DNA from: Kordia antarctica
GTDB lineage: Bacteria; Bacteroidota; Bacteroidia; Flavobacteriales; Flavobacteriaceae
DNA length: 64,000 nucleotides
Direction of reading: 5' to 3'
Assembly (NCBI RefSeq): GCF_009901525.1
Contig: NZ_CP019288.1
Span: 3,377,501-3,441,500, forward strand
Made by a program: the position numbers and the translations under genes. Positions 43,606 through 52,790 of the stretch are shown in pieces (the first letter of the stretch is position 1; every line of letters begins with the position of its first letter). Under the pieces are notes generated by a model. That model had not been told where the DNA came from. It made no database searches and was given only the letters and a program-made list of their open reading frames with translations.

Positions 43606-43806
43606 TTCTTTTTCCGCAGTGTAGTATTCATTTTTCGTTAAGAATTTTTGAAGCCTTGGAAAAAATTTAGAAAAATGAATACGGTTTTAGTTTTTCAGAG
43701 AAAAAACTAAAAACACCTCTGGAAAAACGCACTTTCTTTTGTTGAAGCCTGTGCTGAACTTGATTCAGTATTCTTTGTGCGAACAAAGAAAAAGAAAATA
43801 AAAAAC
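43606..43806 (+). repeat. Family I interspersed repeat, copy E
   Basis: A full copy and the clearest one. TATTCATTTTT (5' part) and AAAAATGAATA (43671-43681) form a perfect 11-bp stem enclosing the CGTTAAGAATTTTTGAAGCC block. The second hairpin is AGTTTTTCAGAGAAAAAACT and the third is CTTTGTGCGAACAAAG. The nested module TGCTGAACTTGATTCAGTA lies at 43752-43770. Confidence 0.9.
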
Positions 43807-43923
43807 TAGAAAATGAGGTAATTATTAAGATTTTTTCTTGAGACACGTTATAGTTTATTTATGAACTTACTAAGGTGCTTTATTGCAGTAAATTCAAAAT
43901 GATAAATGGTATTAGATTAACTA

Positions 43924-44133
43924 TTAATTCGTAAACAAATCAAAAATATTACTAATAGCGCTTGTTTTAGCTTTATAAAATTCGGTATATGAACAACGTT
44001 CACAACTTACAGACGTAAATTTTGCACTTTGTACATCAAAAATTTTAGACCAGCGTCCGCCAGTAGCGCGCATCTCTCCTACTTTATACGTTCTGTTGTT
44101 GCATTTAGGACAGGAATAATTAGAATGTTTCAT
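43924..44133 (-). CDS. Small zinc-ribbon protein, 69 aa
   Basis: The start at 44133 (MKHSNYSCPKCNNRTYKVGE) gives 69 residues; a longer frame start at 44229 is less likely because its extra residues are not zinc-ribbon-like. Two CxxC pairs (CPKC and CERC) form a zinc ribbon around the RATGGRWSKIFD segment, as in the COG3478 nucleic-acid-binding family. Function is unknown. Divergent from glnS. Confidence 0.75.
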   Translation of the reverse strand: MKHSNYSCPKCNNRTYKVGEMRATGGRWSKIFDVQSAKFTSVSCERCSYTEFYKAKTSAISNIFDLFTN

Positions 44134-44239
44134 TGTATTTTTACTATTTAAAATTAAACTTCTCTCTATACGTAGTGCATTGTGAGTGTTCGTTACAAGG
44201 AAGTAGCAAAGAAAATAGAAGCAATTCACAATAATTTGC

Positions 44240-44247
44240 TAATTTTG
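44240..44247 (+). promoter_or_regulatory. Candidate -7 element of glnS
   Basis: TAATTTTG fits TAnnTTTG and lies 28 nt before the glnS ATG. Confidence 0.45.
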
Positions 44248-44275
44248 CAGCTTAATTTGTTGAAGTACTATTACA

Positions 44276-46564
44276 ATGACAGAAGAAACAAAATCGCTCA
44301 ATTTTATTGAGCATATCATAGAAGAAGATCTTGCAAATGGAATGTCGAAAGATAAGTTACGCTTTCGCTTTCCGCCAGAACCAAACGGTTATTTGCATAT
44401 CGGACACACCAAAGCTATCGGTATTAGTTTTGGTTTGGGCGAAAAATACAATGCGCCTGTAAATCTTCGTTTTGATGATACAAACCCAGCCAAAGAAGAG
44501 CAAGAGTATGTAGACGCTATTAAAAAAGATATCTCTTGGTTAGGCTATCAATGGGCAAACGAACTGTATTCTTCTGATTACTTTCAACAATTATACGATT
44601 GGACAATTCAACTCATAAAAGACGGAAAAGCCTATGTAGATTCGCAATCGTCGGAAGCAATGCGCGAACAAAAAGGAACACCGACGCAAGTTGGTACCAA
44701 TAGTCCGTATAGAAATAGAACTGTTGCCAAAAATTTGGAATTATTTCAAGGTATGAAAGCTGGCGAATTTAAAGCAAAAACTCATGTATTGCGTGCAAAA
44801 ATTGATATGAAACATACAAACATGCACATGCGCGATCCGTTGATGTATAGAATCTTATTTTCGCATCATCACAGGACTGGTGACGTATGGTGTATTTACC
44901 CAACTTACGATTGGACACATGGTGAAAGTGATTACATAGAACAAATATCACATTCTTTATGCTCACTAGAATTTAAACCACACAGAAAACTCTATGATTG
45001 GTTCAAAGAACATGTGTTCATTTATCAGAATAGAGAAATATACAAAAACTTATTAAAAATAAAGTATATTGGAAAAGATAGAGCTACTAGAATCATATCT
45101 CAACTTTCAAATGAAGAAATTTATGATGCTATCAAAAATGAAAATGTATCTAAATTATTAGAAGTAAAATATATTGGAAAAGATAGTGCAAAAGAAATAA
45201 TTTCTAATTTTAGATTTAAAGAGATAGTTTTCAATCTAATTAATAATAATAATATTCAGTATGAATATTCAAATACCTTTAATAATTACAAACCCAATAT
45301 ACAGCCAAAACAACGTGAATTTGCACGATTAAACCTAAGTTACACCATAATGAGTAAGCGTAAATTACTCAAATTGGTAGAAGAAAATATAGTTTCTGGT
45401 TGGGACGATCCGCGAATGCCTACTATTTCTGGCTTACGCCGAAGAGGTTACACGCCAAATTCCATCAAGAAATTTGTGGAAACGGTTGGTGTTGCGAAGC
45501 GCGAAAATGTAATTGATGTTTCGTTGTTGGAATTTTGTATCAGAGAAGATTTAAACAAAACAGCCAATAGAGTCATGGCAGTTTTAGATCCTGTAAAGTT
45601 AATCATTGCGAATTATCCTGAAGGAAAAGAAGAATGGCTTGAAGCTGAAAACAATCCAGAAGATGCAGCTTCAGGAAGTCATAAAGTTCCTTTTTCAAGA
45701 GAATTATACATTGAAAAGGAAGATTTCAAAGAAGATGCAAGTAGTAAATATTTTAGATTGACACTTGGAAAAGAAGTTCGTTTAAAAAATGCATATATCA
45801 TTAAAGGAGAAAATGTTATAAAAGATGCGGATGGAAATATTACAGAAATTCACTGTACATACGACGTTGACAGTTTAAGCGGAAGTGGAACAGAAGCAAG
45901 TGTACGTAAAGTAAAAGGTACATTGCATTGGGTTTCTATTGCACATGCAGTAAAAGCTGAGGTTCGTGTATATGATCGTTTATTTTCTGATGAAGCGCCT
46001 GATAGTCACAAAGACAAAGACTTTATGGAGTTTGTAAATGCAGATTCTTTAAAAACGGTGATTGCGCATGTAGAACCGTATTTAAAAGAAGCCAACGTTG
46101 GAGATCGTTTTCAATTTCAACGTTTGGGTTATTTCTGTGTAGATAAAGATACAACGGCAGACAAATTGATTTTTAATAAAACGGTTGGTTTACGCGATAC
46201 ATGGGCAAAACAAAAGCCAAAACCAGCACAAAATCAAGGAAAACCTCAGCAAAAGCAAGAACATCAACGTCCGCCAATTGAGGAAATAAAGCAATTTGGA
46301 AAAAAATATACCAATCTTCCAGAAGAAAAGCAGGAAATTGCCAAAGCGAAGATTCAAGCATTAGCAGAAAATGTTCCGTATGAAGATGTAGAACCGTTAT
46401 TTGCAACAGCAGCTAAAAAAGCAGGAACGCGCATTGCAGTTATGATTACGTTAGGTGTTTTACTCAAAAATGGACAAGAACGCACTGATAACATTAATGA
46501 ATTCATTGAAAAAGCATTGGATGACAAAAACGAATTGTTAGTTGCGGAAGCGAAGCAAATGTAA
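44276..46564 (+). CDS. glnS: Glutaminyl-tRNA synthetase with internal RuvA-like HhH insertion
   Basis: The 762-residue protein is a class I GlnRS: PPEPNGYLHIGHTKA (HIGH loop, about 33-47), TYDWTHGESDYIEQISHSLC, SGWDDPRMPTISGLRRRGYT and MSKRK (KMSKS loop). Between YDWFKEHV (ending at residue 247) and QPKQREFARLNLSYT (from residue 343), where bacterial GlnRS has a few residues, there are about 94. This segment reads as two helix-hairpin-helix units, LLKIKYIGKDRATRIISQL and LLEVKYIGKDSAKEIIS, in RuvA spacing, and is more AT-rich than its surroundings. After the anticodon-binding domains a Gln/Pro linker leads to about 110 helical residues resembling a YqeY/GatB-tail-like domain. It charges tRNA-Gln. 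Confidence 0.92.
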   Translation: MTEETKSLNFIEHIIEEDLANGMSKDKLRFRFPPEPNGYLHIGHTKAIGISFGLGEKYNAPVNLRFDDTNPAKEEQEYVDAIKKDISWLGYQWANELYSSDYFQQLYDWTIQLIKDGKAYVDSQSSEAMREQKGTPTQVGTNSPYRNRTVAKNLELFQGMKAGEFKAKTHVLRAKIDMKHTNMHMRDPLMYRILFSHHHRTGDVWCIYPTYDWTHGESDYIEQISHSLCSLEFKPHRKLYDWFKEHVFIYQNREIYKNLLKIKYIGKDRATRIISQLSNEEIYDAIKNENVSKLLEVKYIGKDSAKEIISNFRFKEIVFNLINNNNIQYEYSNTFNNYKPNIQPKQREFARLNLSYTIMSKRKLLKLVEENIVSGWDDPRMPTISGLRRRGYTPNSIKKFVETVGVAKRENVIDVSLLEFCIREDLNKTANRVMAVLDPVKLIIANYPEGKEEWLEAENNPEDAASGSHKVPFSRELYIEKEDFKEDASSKYFRLTLGKEVRLKNAYIIKGENVIKDADGNITEIHCTYDVDSLSGSGTEASVRKVKGTLHWVSIAHAVKAEVRVYDRLFSDEAPDSHKDKDFMEFVNADSLKTVIAHVEPYLKEANVGDRFQFQRLGYFCVDKDTTADKLIFNKTVGLRDTWAKQKPKPAQNQGKPQQKQEHQRPPIEEIKQFGKKYTNLPEEKQEIAKAKIQALAENVPYEDVEPLFATAAKKAGTRIAVMITLGVLLKNGQERTDNINEFIEKALDDKNELLVAEAKQM
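45017..45298 (+). other. In-frame RuvA-like insertion within glnS
   Basis: This segment encodes GlnRS residues 248-341. The 17-mer TATATTGGAAAAGATAG occurs exactly twice (45065-45081 and 45170-45186), 35 codons apart and in frame, marking the two hairpin units. Runs such as TTAATAATAATAATATT near the 3' end show a sharper AT bias than the rest of glnS. No terminal repeats or intein splicing residues are visible. Confidence 0.75.
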
Positions 46565-46589
46565 CATAAACATTCATTCAAAATATTCT

Positions 46590-46619
46590 AAAGACTGTAC
46601 ACTTGTACGGTCTTTTTTT
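46590..46619 (+). terminator. Terminator of glnS
   Basis: AAAGACTGTAC (46590-46600) pairs with GTACGGTCTTT (46605-46615) with one G-T pair, followed by a T-run. Confidence 0.85.
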
Positions 46620-46669
46620 ATGTTTTTATTTAAAATTGTATCTTGAAAATTCATTGACATTAAAACTAC

Positions 46670-47971
46670 ATGAAAAACTTCAGTTACCATCTTATCGTTT
46701 TAGCTTTTATATGTGTATTTAGTAGCTGTTCTTTCTTAGAAGATGACAACCTTGCTCCTATTGAAAAAGAACGGTTAGAACTTGAAGAAAGTGTGTATAC
46801 ATATAAAGTATTACTATGGAAATACTTGAAAATGGCAAAAAAAGCAACATACATAAATGAAAATGTATATCCCGAATTGTTACCTGTAAAAGCAAAACTA
46901 GGAAACATTCAAAACATCGTAGATATGTATGATACTAAGGTAAAGAATGATGATTTATCTGCGTTGGATTACATCAATGTATTTAAAGATTTTACAGAAA
47001 TAAAAGAGTTTGTAAAAGTAACAGACGAAGATATTTTACCATCGTATTCGGAAATTAAAAATAAGAGCACAAAAACGCTAACTCAGGAAGAAAAAAAAGG
47101 TAAAAAAATGGGTGAACACCTAGCTTTTGCTGTACTTTCAATGCTTTCTAGAGATGCAGGAAGGGAAATTGCACTCTATGAAATTACAAAAGTAGATATA
47201 GAAAGCGCTCCAGAAAGTGAAGAAAAATGTTTATTTAGATTATTTAGAGGAATGTTATTTCTTGAAAAAGGAATGGTATACTTAACAGAAGAAGACTTAA
47301 CAAAAAACATCAACTGGATTGAAAACAATAACGATACTGACTTTTCTAACTATTACCTCTATTTATATGGAAAACGATGTACACCAGCGGTAGCAAAAAA
47401 AATTACCCTATCCATGCATTATCTATTTCGCGGAATAGATCGGTTAATCATTGGTGATGAAAAAGAAAAAGGCTGTTTGGAAGATTTTCAAGCATTTTTA
47501 GACATTATGAATGAATTTGGTGTACAAACCGAATTAACATTGGCAGTTGAAACCTATTTGCATTTAAAAAATGAAGATTCCGAAAAAGCAATTGTATCAT
47601 TACTGAAATTAAAACAAAGCAATATGCTTTCTGATAAAGAGAAAAAATCAATTGATGAAGCTGTTGTATATTTAAAAGATAGAGAAACCGGTAAAGTGCT
47701 AAATACGGTGTATGACAAATATTTTTTAAGTAAAATTGTAATGAAATATACATGGAATACGGTTTCTGAACTAGATTGGAGACGTTTTGCAAAAGAACAA
47801 GGATTCGAAAATGCGGATGCTGTTTTTGATAAAATAAATACAGTTGGGGAATTTATTGAAAACATAGAAAAATACACAACTGAAGACGGAATTAACGAGA
47901 CTGGAAAGCAACTTCAAGAAGGTGGAGAAGAACTTTGGGACAAAGCTAAAGATTTTTGGGATAAAAATTAA
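46670..47971 (+). CDS. Lipoprotein of unknown function, 433 aa
   Basis: MKNFSYHLIVLAFICVFSSC is a lipoprotein signal with Cys20. The mature protein is predicted all-helical, acidic and rich in Lys/Glu, with repeated amphipathic segments (YLHLKNEDSEKAIVSLLKLK) that suggest a TPR-like solenoid. The C-terminal 60 residues are very acidic and aromatic (GGEELWDKAKDFWDKN). I do not recognise a family. It stands alone between glnS and the T9SS subtilase. Confidence 0.65.
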   Translation: MKNFSYHLIVLAFICVFSSCSFLEDDNLAPIEKERLELEESVYTYKVLLWKYLKMAKKATYINENVYPELLPVKAKLGNIQNIVDMYDTKVKNDDLSALDYINVFKDFTEIKEFVKVTDEDILPSYSEIKNKSTKTLTQEEKKGKKMGEHLAFAVLSMLSRDAGREIALYEITKVDIESAPESEEKCLFRLFRGMLFLEKGMVYLTEEDLTKNINWIENNNDTDFSNYYLYLYGKRCTPAVAKKITLSMHYLFRGIDRLIIGDEKEKGCLEDFQAFLDIMNEFGVQTELTLAVETYLHLKNEDSEKAIVSLLKLKQSNMLSDKEKKSIDEAVVYLKDRETGKVLNTVYDKYFLSKIVMKYTWNTVSELDWRRFAKEQGFENADAVFDKINTVGEFIENIEKYTTEDGINETGKQLQEGGEELWDKAKDFWDKN

Positions 47972-48064
47972 TGTGCCAATAGATAATAAAAAGCCTACAA
48001 AACAGATCATTAACGAAATTATATCTTCAAAAAACTTAACATTTTTTTATAAACTTATTAGTAT

Positions 48065-48078
48065 ATTAGCATGCTAAT
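48065..48078. promoter_or_regulatory. Palindrome upstream of the T9SS subtilase gene
   Basis: ATTAGCATGCTAAT is a perfect 14-bp palindrome about 90 nt before the ATG. It could be an operator; no partner site was found. Confidence 0.35.
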
Positions 48079-48167
48079 TACTTTTTTGACAATATTTTAT
48101 CTCAAAATATAACAAAAAACTATTGTTGATAAGTAGTAGACCCTTATAAAACTTAATAAAAATTGTC

Positions 48168-51100
48168 ATGAAAAAAATTACGCAAGTAAAGAGTTTGCTA
48201 GGCTCTTTAATTCCTTTGCTAATAGTTGCAATCTTTTTAAATTGTACTGTAACTAAAGCACAAAACACAGTATATTTCCAGGATGAAGTCATTACGATGC
48301 CAACTAATATTGCATCATTTAACTGGAATTCAATGCCTGAATCTGCAAAATTCAATGGCGGATATTTTGGGTGGGCACGTTTTAGTCAAACACCAACGCA
48401 AGCTATTCAAGATCAATTTGCAGAAAGAAATCTCAAACTTATTGAGTATTTCCCAGACAAAACATACCTTTTCTATTTTCCTGCAAGTACGCAAGTATCA
48501 TATTTGCAACAATCAGGAGTTATTTCTATCATTCCAATAGAAAATAATTTTAAGAAATCTTCTCAAATTAAACTAAATAACATTGATAGTTACGCAATAG
48601 AAGGAAATAAAGTTATTATAATGCTAGAACATTATGACTTTATTAGTACTGACTATGTAATTTCTGAATTGCTAAGAAATAGTTCGGTAACTATCAAACA
48701 AGAATACAAAGGAAGTAGCACATTACAAATTGCAGTTCCTTACGGACAAATGGACGCAGTTGTATCACAACCTTTTGTAAAATGGGTAGAATTACTTCCT
48801 CCACCAGCAGTAAAAGAAGATACTAGAGGAAGAAGCTTACACAGAGCAGCAAACTTAGACACGCAAGTACCAACAGGAAGAAACTATACTGGAGCCGGTA
48901 TTGGCGTTATGGTAAGAGATGATGGAGTTGTAGGACCACATATTGATTTTCAAGGAAGAATTGATAACTCTGCGTCATCAACAGTTGGACAAACACACGG
49001 AGATGGTGTTGCAGGAATTATGACTGGAGCTGGTAATTTAGATCCAACAAAAAGAGGAATGGCAGCAGGCGCAAATGTTTTTGTGACGCAATATGGTGGC
49101 ACATTCTTAGATGCTGCAACAACAACTTTAATAAATGACGGATCTGTACAAATTACAAACTCATCATATGGTGATGGATGTAATGGCGGTTACACTTCAA
49201 ATTCTCGTACAGTAGATACACAAACAATTACAACACCAACATTACTTCACGTATTTTCGGCAGGTAACTCAGGAACGAGTGACTGTGGATACGGAGCTGG
49301 AGCAGGTTGGGGAAATATTACAGGTGGACACAAACAAGGAAAAAACGTAATTGCAACAGCAAATACATTCTTTAATGGATCGCGAGCAACTTCTAGTAGT
49401 CGTGGACCAGCTGCCGATGGACGTATTAAGCCAGATATTACAGCACACGGACAAAACCAAGAATCAACTGCAGAAAACAATACATACCAAACATTTGGTG
49501 GTACTTCAGGAGCTGCACCAGGAATTGCAGGAGTTTCTGCTCAATTATACGAAGCGTATGCAGGTTTAAATGGTGGAACACTTCCAGAATCAGCACTAAT
49601 AAAAGCTACATTATTAAACACAGCAAATGATTACGGGAATGTAGGACCTGACTTTAGTTTTGGTTGGGGAATGGTAAACGGATTAAGAGCAGCAATGCTT
49701 ATTGAAGAAGGACGTCACTTAAACAGCACAGTTGCGCAAGGAGCAAACAATAATCACTCAATTACAGTACCAGCAAACACAACGCAAGTTCGTTTTATGG
49801 TATATTGGAGTGATGCAGCTGCCGCGCCAGGAGCTTCACCAGCTTTAGTAAATGACTTAGATTTAGTAGTAACAGATCCAGGAAGTACAACATACCAACC
49901 GTGGATTTTAGATACAACTCCAAGTGCAGCATTTTTAAACTCACCTGCAACAACAGGAGCAGATCACTTAAACAACATGGAGCAAGTTTTAATAAACAAT
50001 CCTGCTTCTGGAACATATAATATCAATATTGCAGGATTTAATGTTCCTATGGGACCACAAAAATATTATGTAGTATATGAAATTATTACTGATGGAATTA
50101 CACTTACATATCCACAAGGAGGACAAAAATTTATTGCTGGAACGCAAGAAATTATTCATTGGGATGCCATCAATGCTGTAAATTCACATGTATTAGAATA
50201 TTCTACGGATAATGGAGCAATTTGGAATAACATGGCAACATTGCCACCAGCAACTACAAACTATACATGGAATGTACCAAGTGGACTTACTTCTGGAGAA
50301 TGTTTAATTAGAATTACTAATGGAACGTTAACAGATCAAAGTGCAAACAACTTTTCTATTGCTTCTCGTGTAACAGGTGTAAATATTACATCAGTATGTC
50401 CTACGGAAGCTACGGTATCATGGAATGCTGTTACAGGAGCAACTTCATACGATGTATATTTATTAGGAAACAAGTTTATGGAAGTAGTAGGAAACTCTAC
50501 AACAACATCATTAGCAATTCCAATATCAGATCCATTTGCTCCAATTTGGGTAGCAGTTACTGCCAAAGGTGGAAACGGATGGGAAACATTGCGCACAAAT
50601 GCTATAAACTACTTAGGAAGCGGATTGTTCAATTGTCCATTGGCTAAAGATTTATCAGTAGCAACTATAAATAACTCAGCAACAGATTTTGAAACAATTT
50701 GTAATACAAATCCAATTATTGTTTCTGTTGATTTACAAAATGACGGAACTGATCCACAATCCAATTTTGCAGTTTCTTACCAAATCGGGACAGACCCAAT
50801 AGTACAAGAAATGTACACGGCAACTTTAGCTTCTGGAGCTACAGACACATTTAACTTTACAACAGCAGTAACATTAACAGCTAATGGTGACAGGATTTTA
50901 CGTGTATGGACTTCATTAGCTGGTGACGAGTTTACTAACAATGATGAGAAAACATTAAATTTCTATTCACAAGTAAATGGTACAGCAATAGATTTTACAG
51001 AAGATTTTGAAAATGGTGCATTACCTGATGGTTGGTCACTTGACAATCCAGATAGCGCAAGAACTTGGCAAGCAAGAGCCAATGTTCTTGGAGTTGACGG

Positions 51101-51779
51101 AAACTCAACAAGTACAACTTTTGTTGACGGTGCAAACTATACAACAAGAGGTCAAGAAGATACATTCACAACAGAATATTTTGACTTAAACTTTAATGGA
51201 ACTGCCGAATTAACATTCGATTTAGCAAAAGCACAATGGTCAGCAAGTTACAACGATGCTTTACGTATAGAAATCTCTATTGATTGTGGTACTACATACA
51301 CACAAGTATATTTTAAAGATGCACTTGATTTAGCAACTGTTCCTTATACAAATTCAGCTTGGGCACCAAATGCCGCTGCAAACTGGAGAACAGAAATTAT
51401 TGACTTAACTCCTTTTGTGGGAGAAAACATTTTAGCAAGATTTATAAATATTAACGATTACAGTAACAGTACATTTATTGATAATATCGTTTTAACAAAA
51501 ACATTATCCGTTGGCGAAAATGCATTAGAAAAAGCAATTTCTATGTATCCAAATCCTGCGAAAAGTAATGTAGCTGTCATTATTAATACAACTATTGGAA
51601 ACACATACGAAATTGAACTACTAAATAGCTTAGGACAATTAATCTCTAAAATTGAAGAAACACGTTTTAGTGCAAGAGCACAACAAAACTTAGATGTTTC
51701 TAAATACGGAGCAGGATTGTACTTTGTGAAAATTAAAGTAGGCGATCAAGTAGTAACGAAAAAGCTACTTGTGAACTAA
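48168..51779 (+). CDS. Subtilisin-family (S8) protease with T9SS C-terminal sorting domain
   Basis: The 1203-residue protein starts with a signal peptide ending near TVTKAQ (about 32). A pro-region of about 190 residues precedes the S8 catalytic domain (about 235-510): Asp in VMVRDDGVVGPHI, His in THGDGVAGIMTG and Ser in GGTSGAAPGIAGVSAQ, with the oxyanion Asn region VFSAGNSG. Beta-sandwich domains follow, including a fibronectin-III-like part near 740-830. The last 80 residues are a type A T9SS sorting domain (SMYPNPAKSNVAVII; LDVSKYGAGLYFVKI; KKLLVN). It is exported through SecYEG and T9SS to the cell surface or medium, for protein degradation. Confidence 0.93.
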   Translation: MKKITQVKSLLGSLIPLLIVAIFLNCTVTKAQNTVYFQDEVITMPTNIASFNWNSMPESAKFNGGYFGWARFSQTPTQAIQDQFAERNLKLIEYFPDKTYLFYFPASTQVSYLQQSGVISIIPIENNFKKSSQIKLNNIDSYAIEGNKVIIMLEHYDFISTDYVISELLRNSSVTIKQEYKGSSTLQIAVPYGQMDAVVSQPFVKWVELLPPPAVKEDTRGRSLHRAANLDTQVPTGRNYTGAGIGVMVRDDGVVGPHIDFQGRIDNSASSTVGQTHGDGVAGIMTGAGNLDPTKRGMAAGANVFVTQYGGTFLDAATTTLINDGSVQITNSSYGDGCNGGYTSNSRTVDTQTITTPTLLHVFSAGNSGTSDCGYGAGAGWGNITGGHKQGKNVIATANTFFNGSRATSSSRGPAADGRIKPDITAHGQNQESTAENNTYQTFGGTSGAAPGIAGVSAQLYEAYAGLNGGTLPESALIKATLLNTANDYGNVGPDFSFGWGMVNGLRAAMLIEEGRHLNSTVAQGANNNHSITVPANTTQVRFMVYWSDAAAAPGASPALVNDLDLVVTDPGSTTYQPWILDTTPSAAFLNSPATTGADHLNNMEQVLINNPASGTYNINIAGFNVPMGPQKYYVVYEIITDGITLTYPQGGQKFIAGTQEIIHWDAINAVNSHVLEYSTDNGAIWNNMATLPPATTNYTWNVPSGLTSGECLIRITNGTLTDQSANNFSIASRVTGVNITSVCPTEATVSWNAVTGATSYDVYLLGNKFMEVVGNSTTTSLAIPISDPFAPIWVAVTAKGGNGWETLRTNAINYLGSGLFNCPLAKDLSVATINNSATDFETICNTNPIIVSVDLQNDGTDPQSNFAVSYQIGTDPIVQEMYTATLASGATDTFNFTTAVTLTANGDRILRVWTSLAGDEFTNNDEKTLNFYSQVNGTAIDFTEDFENGALPDGWSLDNPDSARTWQARANVLGVDGNSTSTTFVDGANYTTRGQEDTFTTEYFDLNFNGTAELTFDLAKAQWSASYNDALRIEISIDCGTTYTQVYFKDALDLATVPYTNSAWAPNAAANWRTEIIDLTPFVGENILARFININDYSNSTFIDNIVLTKTLSVGENALEKAISMYPNPAKSNVAVIINTTIGNTYEIELLNSLGQLISKIEETRFSARAQQNLDVSKYGAGLYFVKIKVGDQVVTKKLLVN

Positions 51780-51806
51780 AGAGTAACACCAATCAAACCA
51801 AACTAT

Positions 51807-51842
51807 AAAAATCCTGAGAATGTCAAATTCTTGGGGTTTTTT
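51807..51842 (+). terminator. Terminator of the T9SS subtilase gene
   Basis: AAAATCCTGAGAAT pairs imperfectly with ATTCTTGGGGTTTT (G-T pairs) around GTCAA, with a T-run. Confidence 0.65.
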
Positions 51843-52080
51843 CTGTCTAAAAGTTATCCATAAGATTTGATGATACTTTATTGCGGAACGATTTATAATT
51901 CTTATCAAAACCAACTTTAAATTAAGAGGTTTCTAGCATTTTAAACCAACTTGAAGCTACAATGTTATGTGAATAAAAATGAACACTTAAAATGGCTTTA
52001 AAACGAAAAATAATGTTGCTGAGGTGAAGTTTGATTGAAAATGATTCTACCAAGTTTGCTGAAGTAAACGTATTTCAAAA

Positions 52081-52117
52081 AAAAATGTCACTCCTGTTTT
52101 TAGGAATGACACTTTTT
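52081..52117. terminator. Terminator-like hairpin (GTCATTCCT family)
   Basis: AAAAATGTCACTCCT (52081-52095) pairs with AGGAATGACACTTTTT (52102-52117), one G-T pair. The core TGTCATTCCT is a familiar flavobacterial intergenic hairpin. It can end the minus-strand gene at 52171 as well. Confidence 0.65.
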
Positions 52118-52170
52118 GATGATTCTATAAATTGCTGCTTTCGCAGGAAATAACAATTACTTGAAAAACA

Positions 52171-52698
52171 TTACTCCTTAATATCTTCCATCTTCATTGT
52201 ATTCTCAGGAATCTTTAAAGAAGTTTCAAAATCTGGAAAATACGCAATAATAGTTCCTGTATCTTTCATTTCTTTAGCTTCCACAAACGTCCATTTCTTA
52301 GTCGTTTCATTATAAAAACCAAGCATATAACTTGTAGATTTAATGCGCTTATCTTTCATACGCATCTGATTGTAATTTTCTACATAACAACGGTATTCTC
52401 CTTGTTCTTTTACAACATCTGAAACTGATTTTGTTTCAACTTTTTCATACGCAAAACCATTGGCTTTCATTTGTGTAAATGTAGTTTTCAAATAAGATTC
52501 CATTACATCTGCGCCACCAGCAGCATCTAAAATATTTGGATGCGTATACGTTAGCAATGTTTTAAAATCTTCTTTTAAGGTGGCTTCAGTAGCTGCTTTT
52601 GCATCACGCGCTGCGCTTGCTTTAAGACCTTTCATATCTTGTGAAAACACCTGTGTAGCACAAAATACAAATAGAAGGAAAGTGATTTTTTTAATCAT
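52171..52698 (-). CDS. Secreted hypothetical protein, 175 aa, NTF2-like
   Basis: The N-terminus MIKKITFLLFVFCATQVFSQ is a signal peptide. The mature part (AATEATLKEDFKTLLTYTHP, then alternating beta strands and TKKWTFVEAKE) looks like an NTF2/SnoaL-like cone fold, in which a helix pair is followed by a curved sheet. There are no obvious catalytic residues. Periplasmic or secreted. It lies downstream of the SPFH gene on the same strand, but a terminator stands between them. Confidence 0.65.
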   Translation of the reverse strand: MIKKITFLLFVFCATQVFSQDMKGLKASAARDAKAATEATLKEDFKTLLTYTHPNILDAAGGADVMESYLKTTFTQMKANGFAYEKVETKSVSDVVKEQGEYRCYVENYNQMRMKDKRIKSTSYMLGFYNETTKKWTFVEAKEMKDTGTIIAYFPDFETSLKIPENTMKMEDIKE

Positions 52699-52742
52699 AA
52701 TTAATAGATTTTTAGAATATTAAATTTTTTATACCAAACAAA

Positions 52743-52770
52743 AAACCCAAAATCGTGCCATTTTGGGTTT
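52743..52770. terminator. Terminator between SPFH gene and NTF2-like gene
   Basis: AAACCCAAAAT (52743-52753) and ATTTTGGGTTT (52760-52770) are a perfect 11-bp stem with a 6-nt loop. Confidence 0.85.
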
Positions 52771-52790
52771 CTTGAAATTTTATATGTGTA

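Larger units (their letters stand above)
51780..52170. other. Intergenic region with two terminator-like hairpins
   Basis: No gene is seen. A terminator-like hairpin lies at 51807-51842 and a second at 52081-52117. Between them is AT-rich sequence. GCTGCTTTCGCAGGAA near 52137 is half of the CCTGCGAAAGCAGG-type hairpin common in Flavobacteriaceae intergenic DNA. Confidence 0.5.

Noticed and set aside
45017-45298. Intein or intron in glnS
   Set aside because: The segment stays in frame and lacks a Cys/Ser at its start and the His-Asn end of inteins. It is short, and no intron core or homing endonuclease motif is visible. An inserted domain explains it better.
49247-49480. Minus-strand ORF within the T9SS subtilase gene
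   Set aside because: It is antisense to the catalytic domain coding sequence and reflects codon pattern only.
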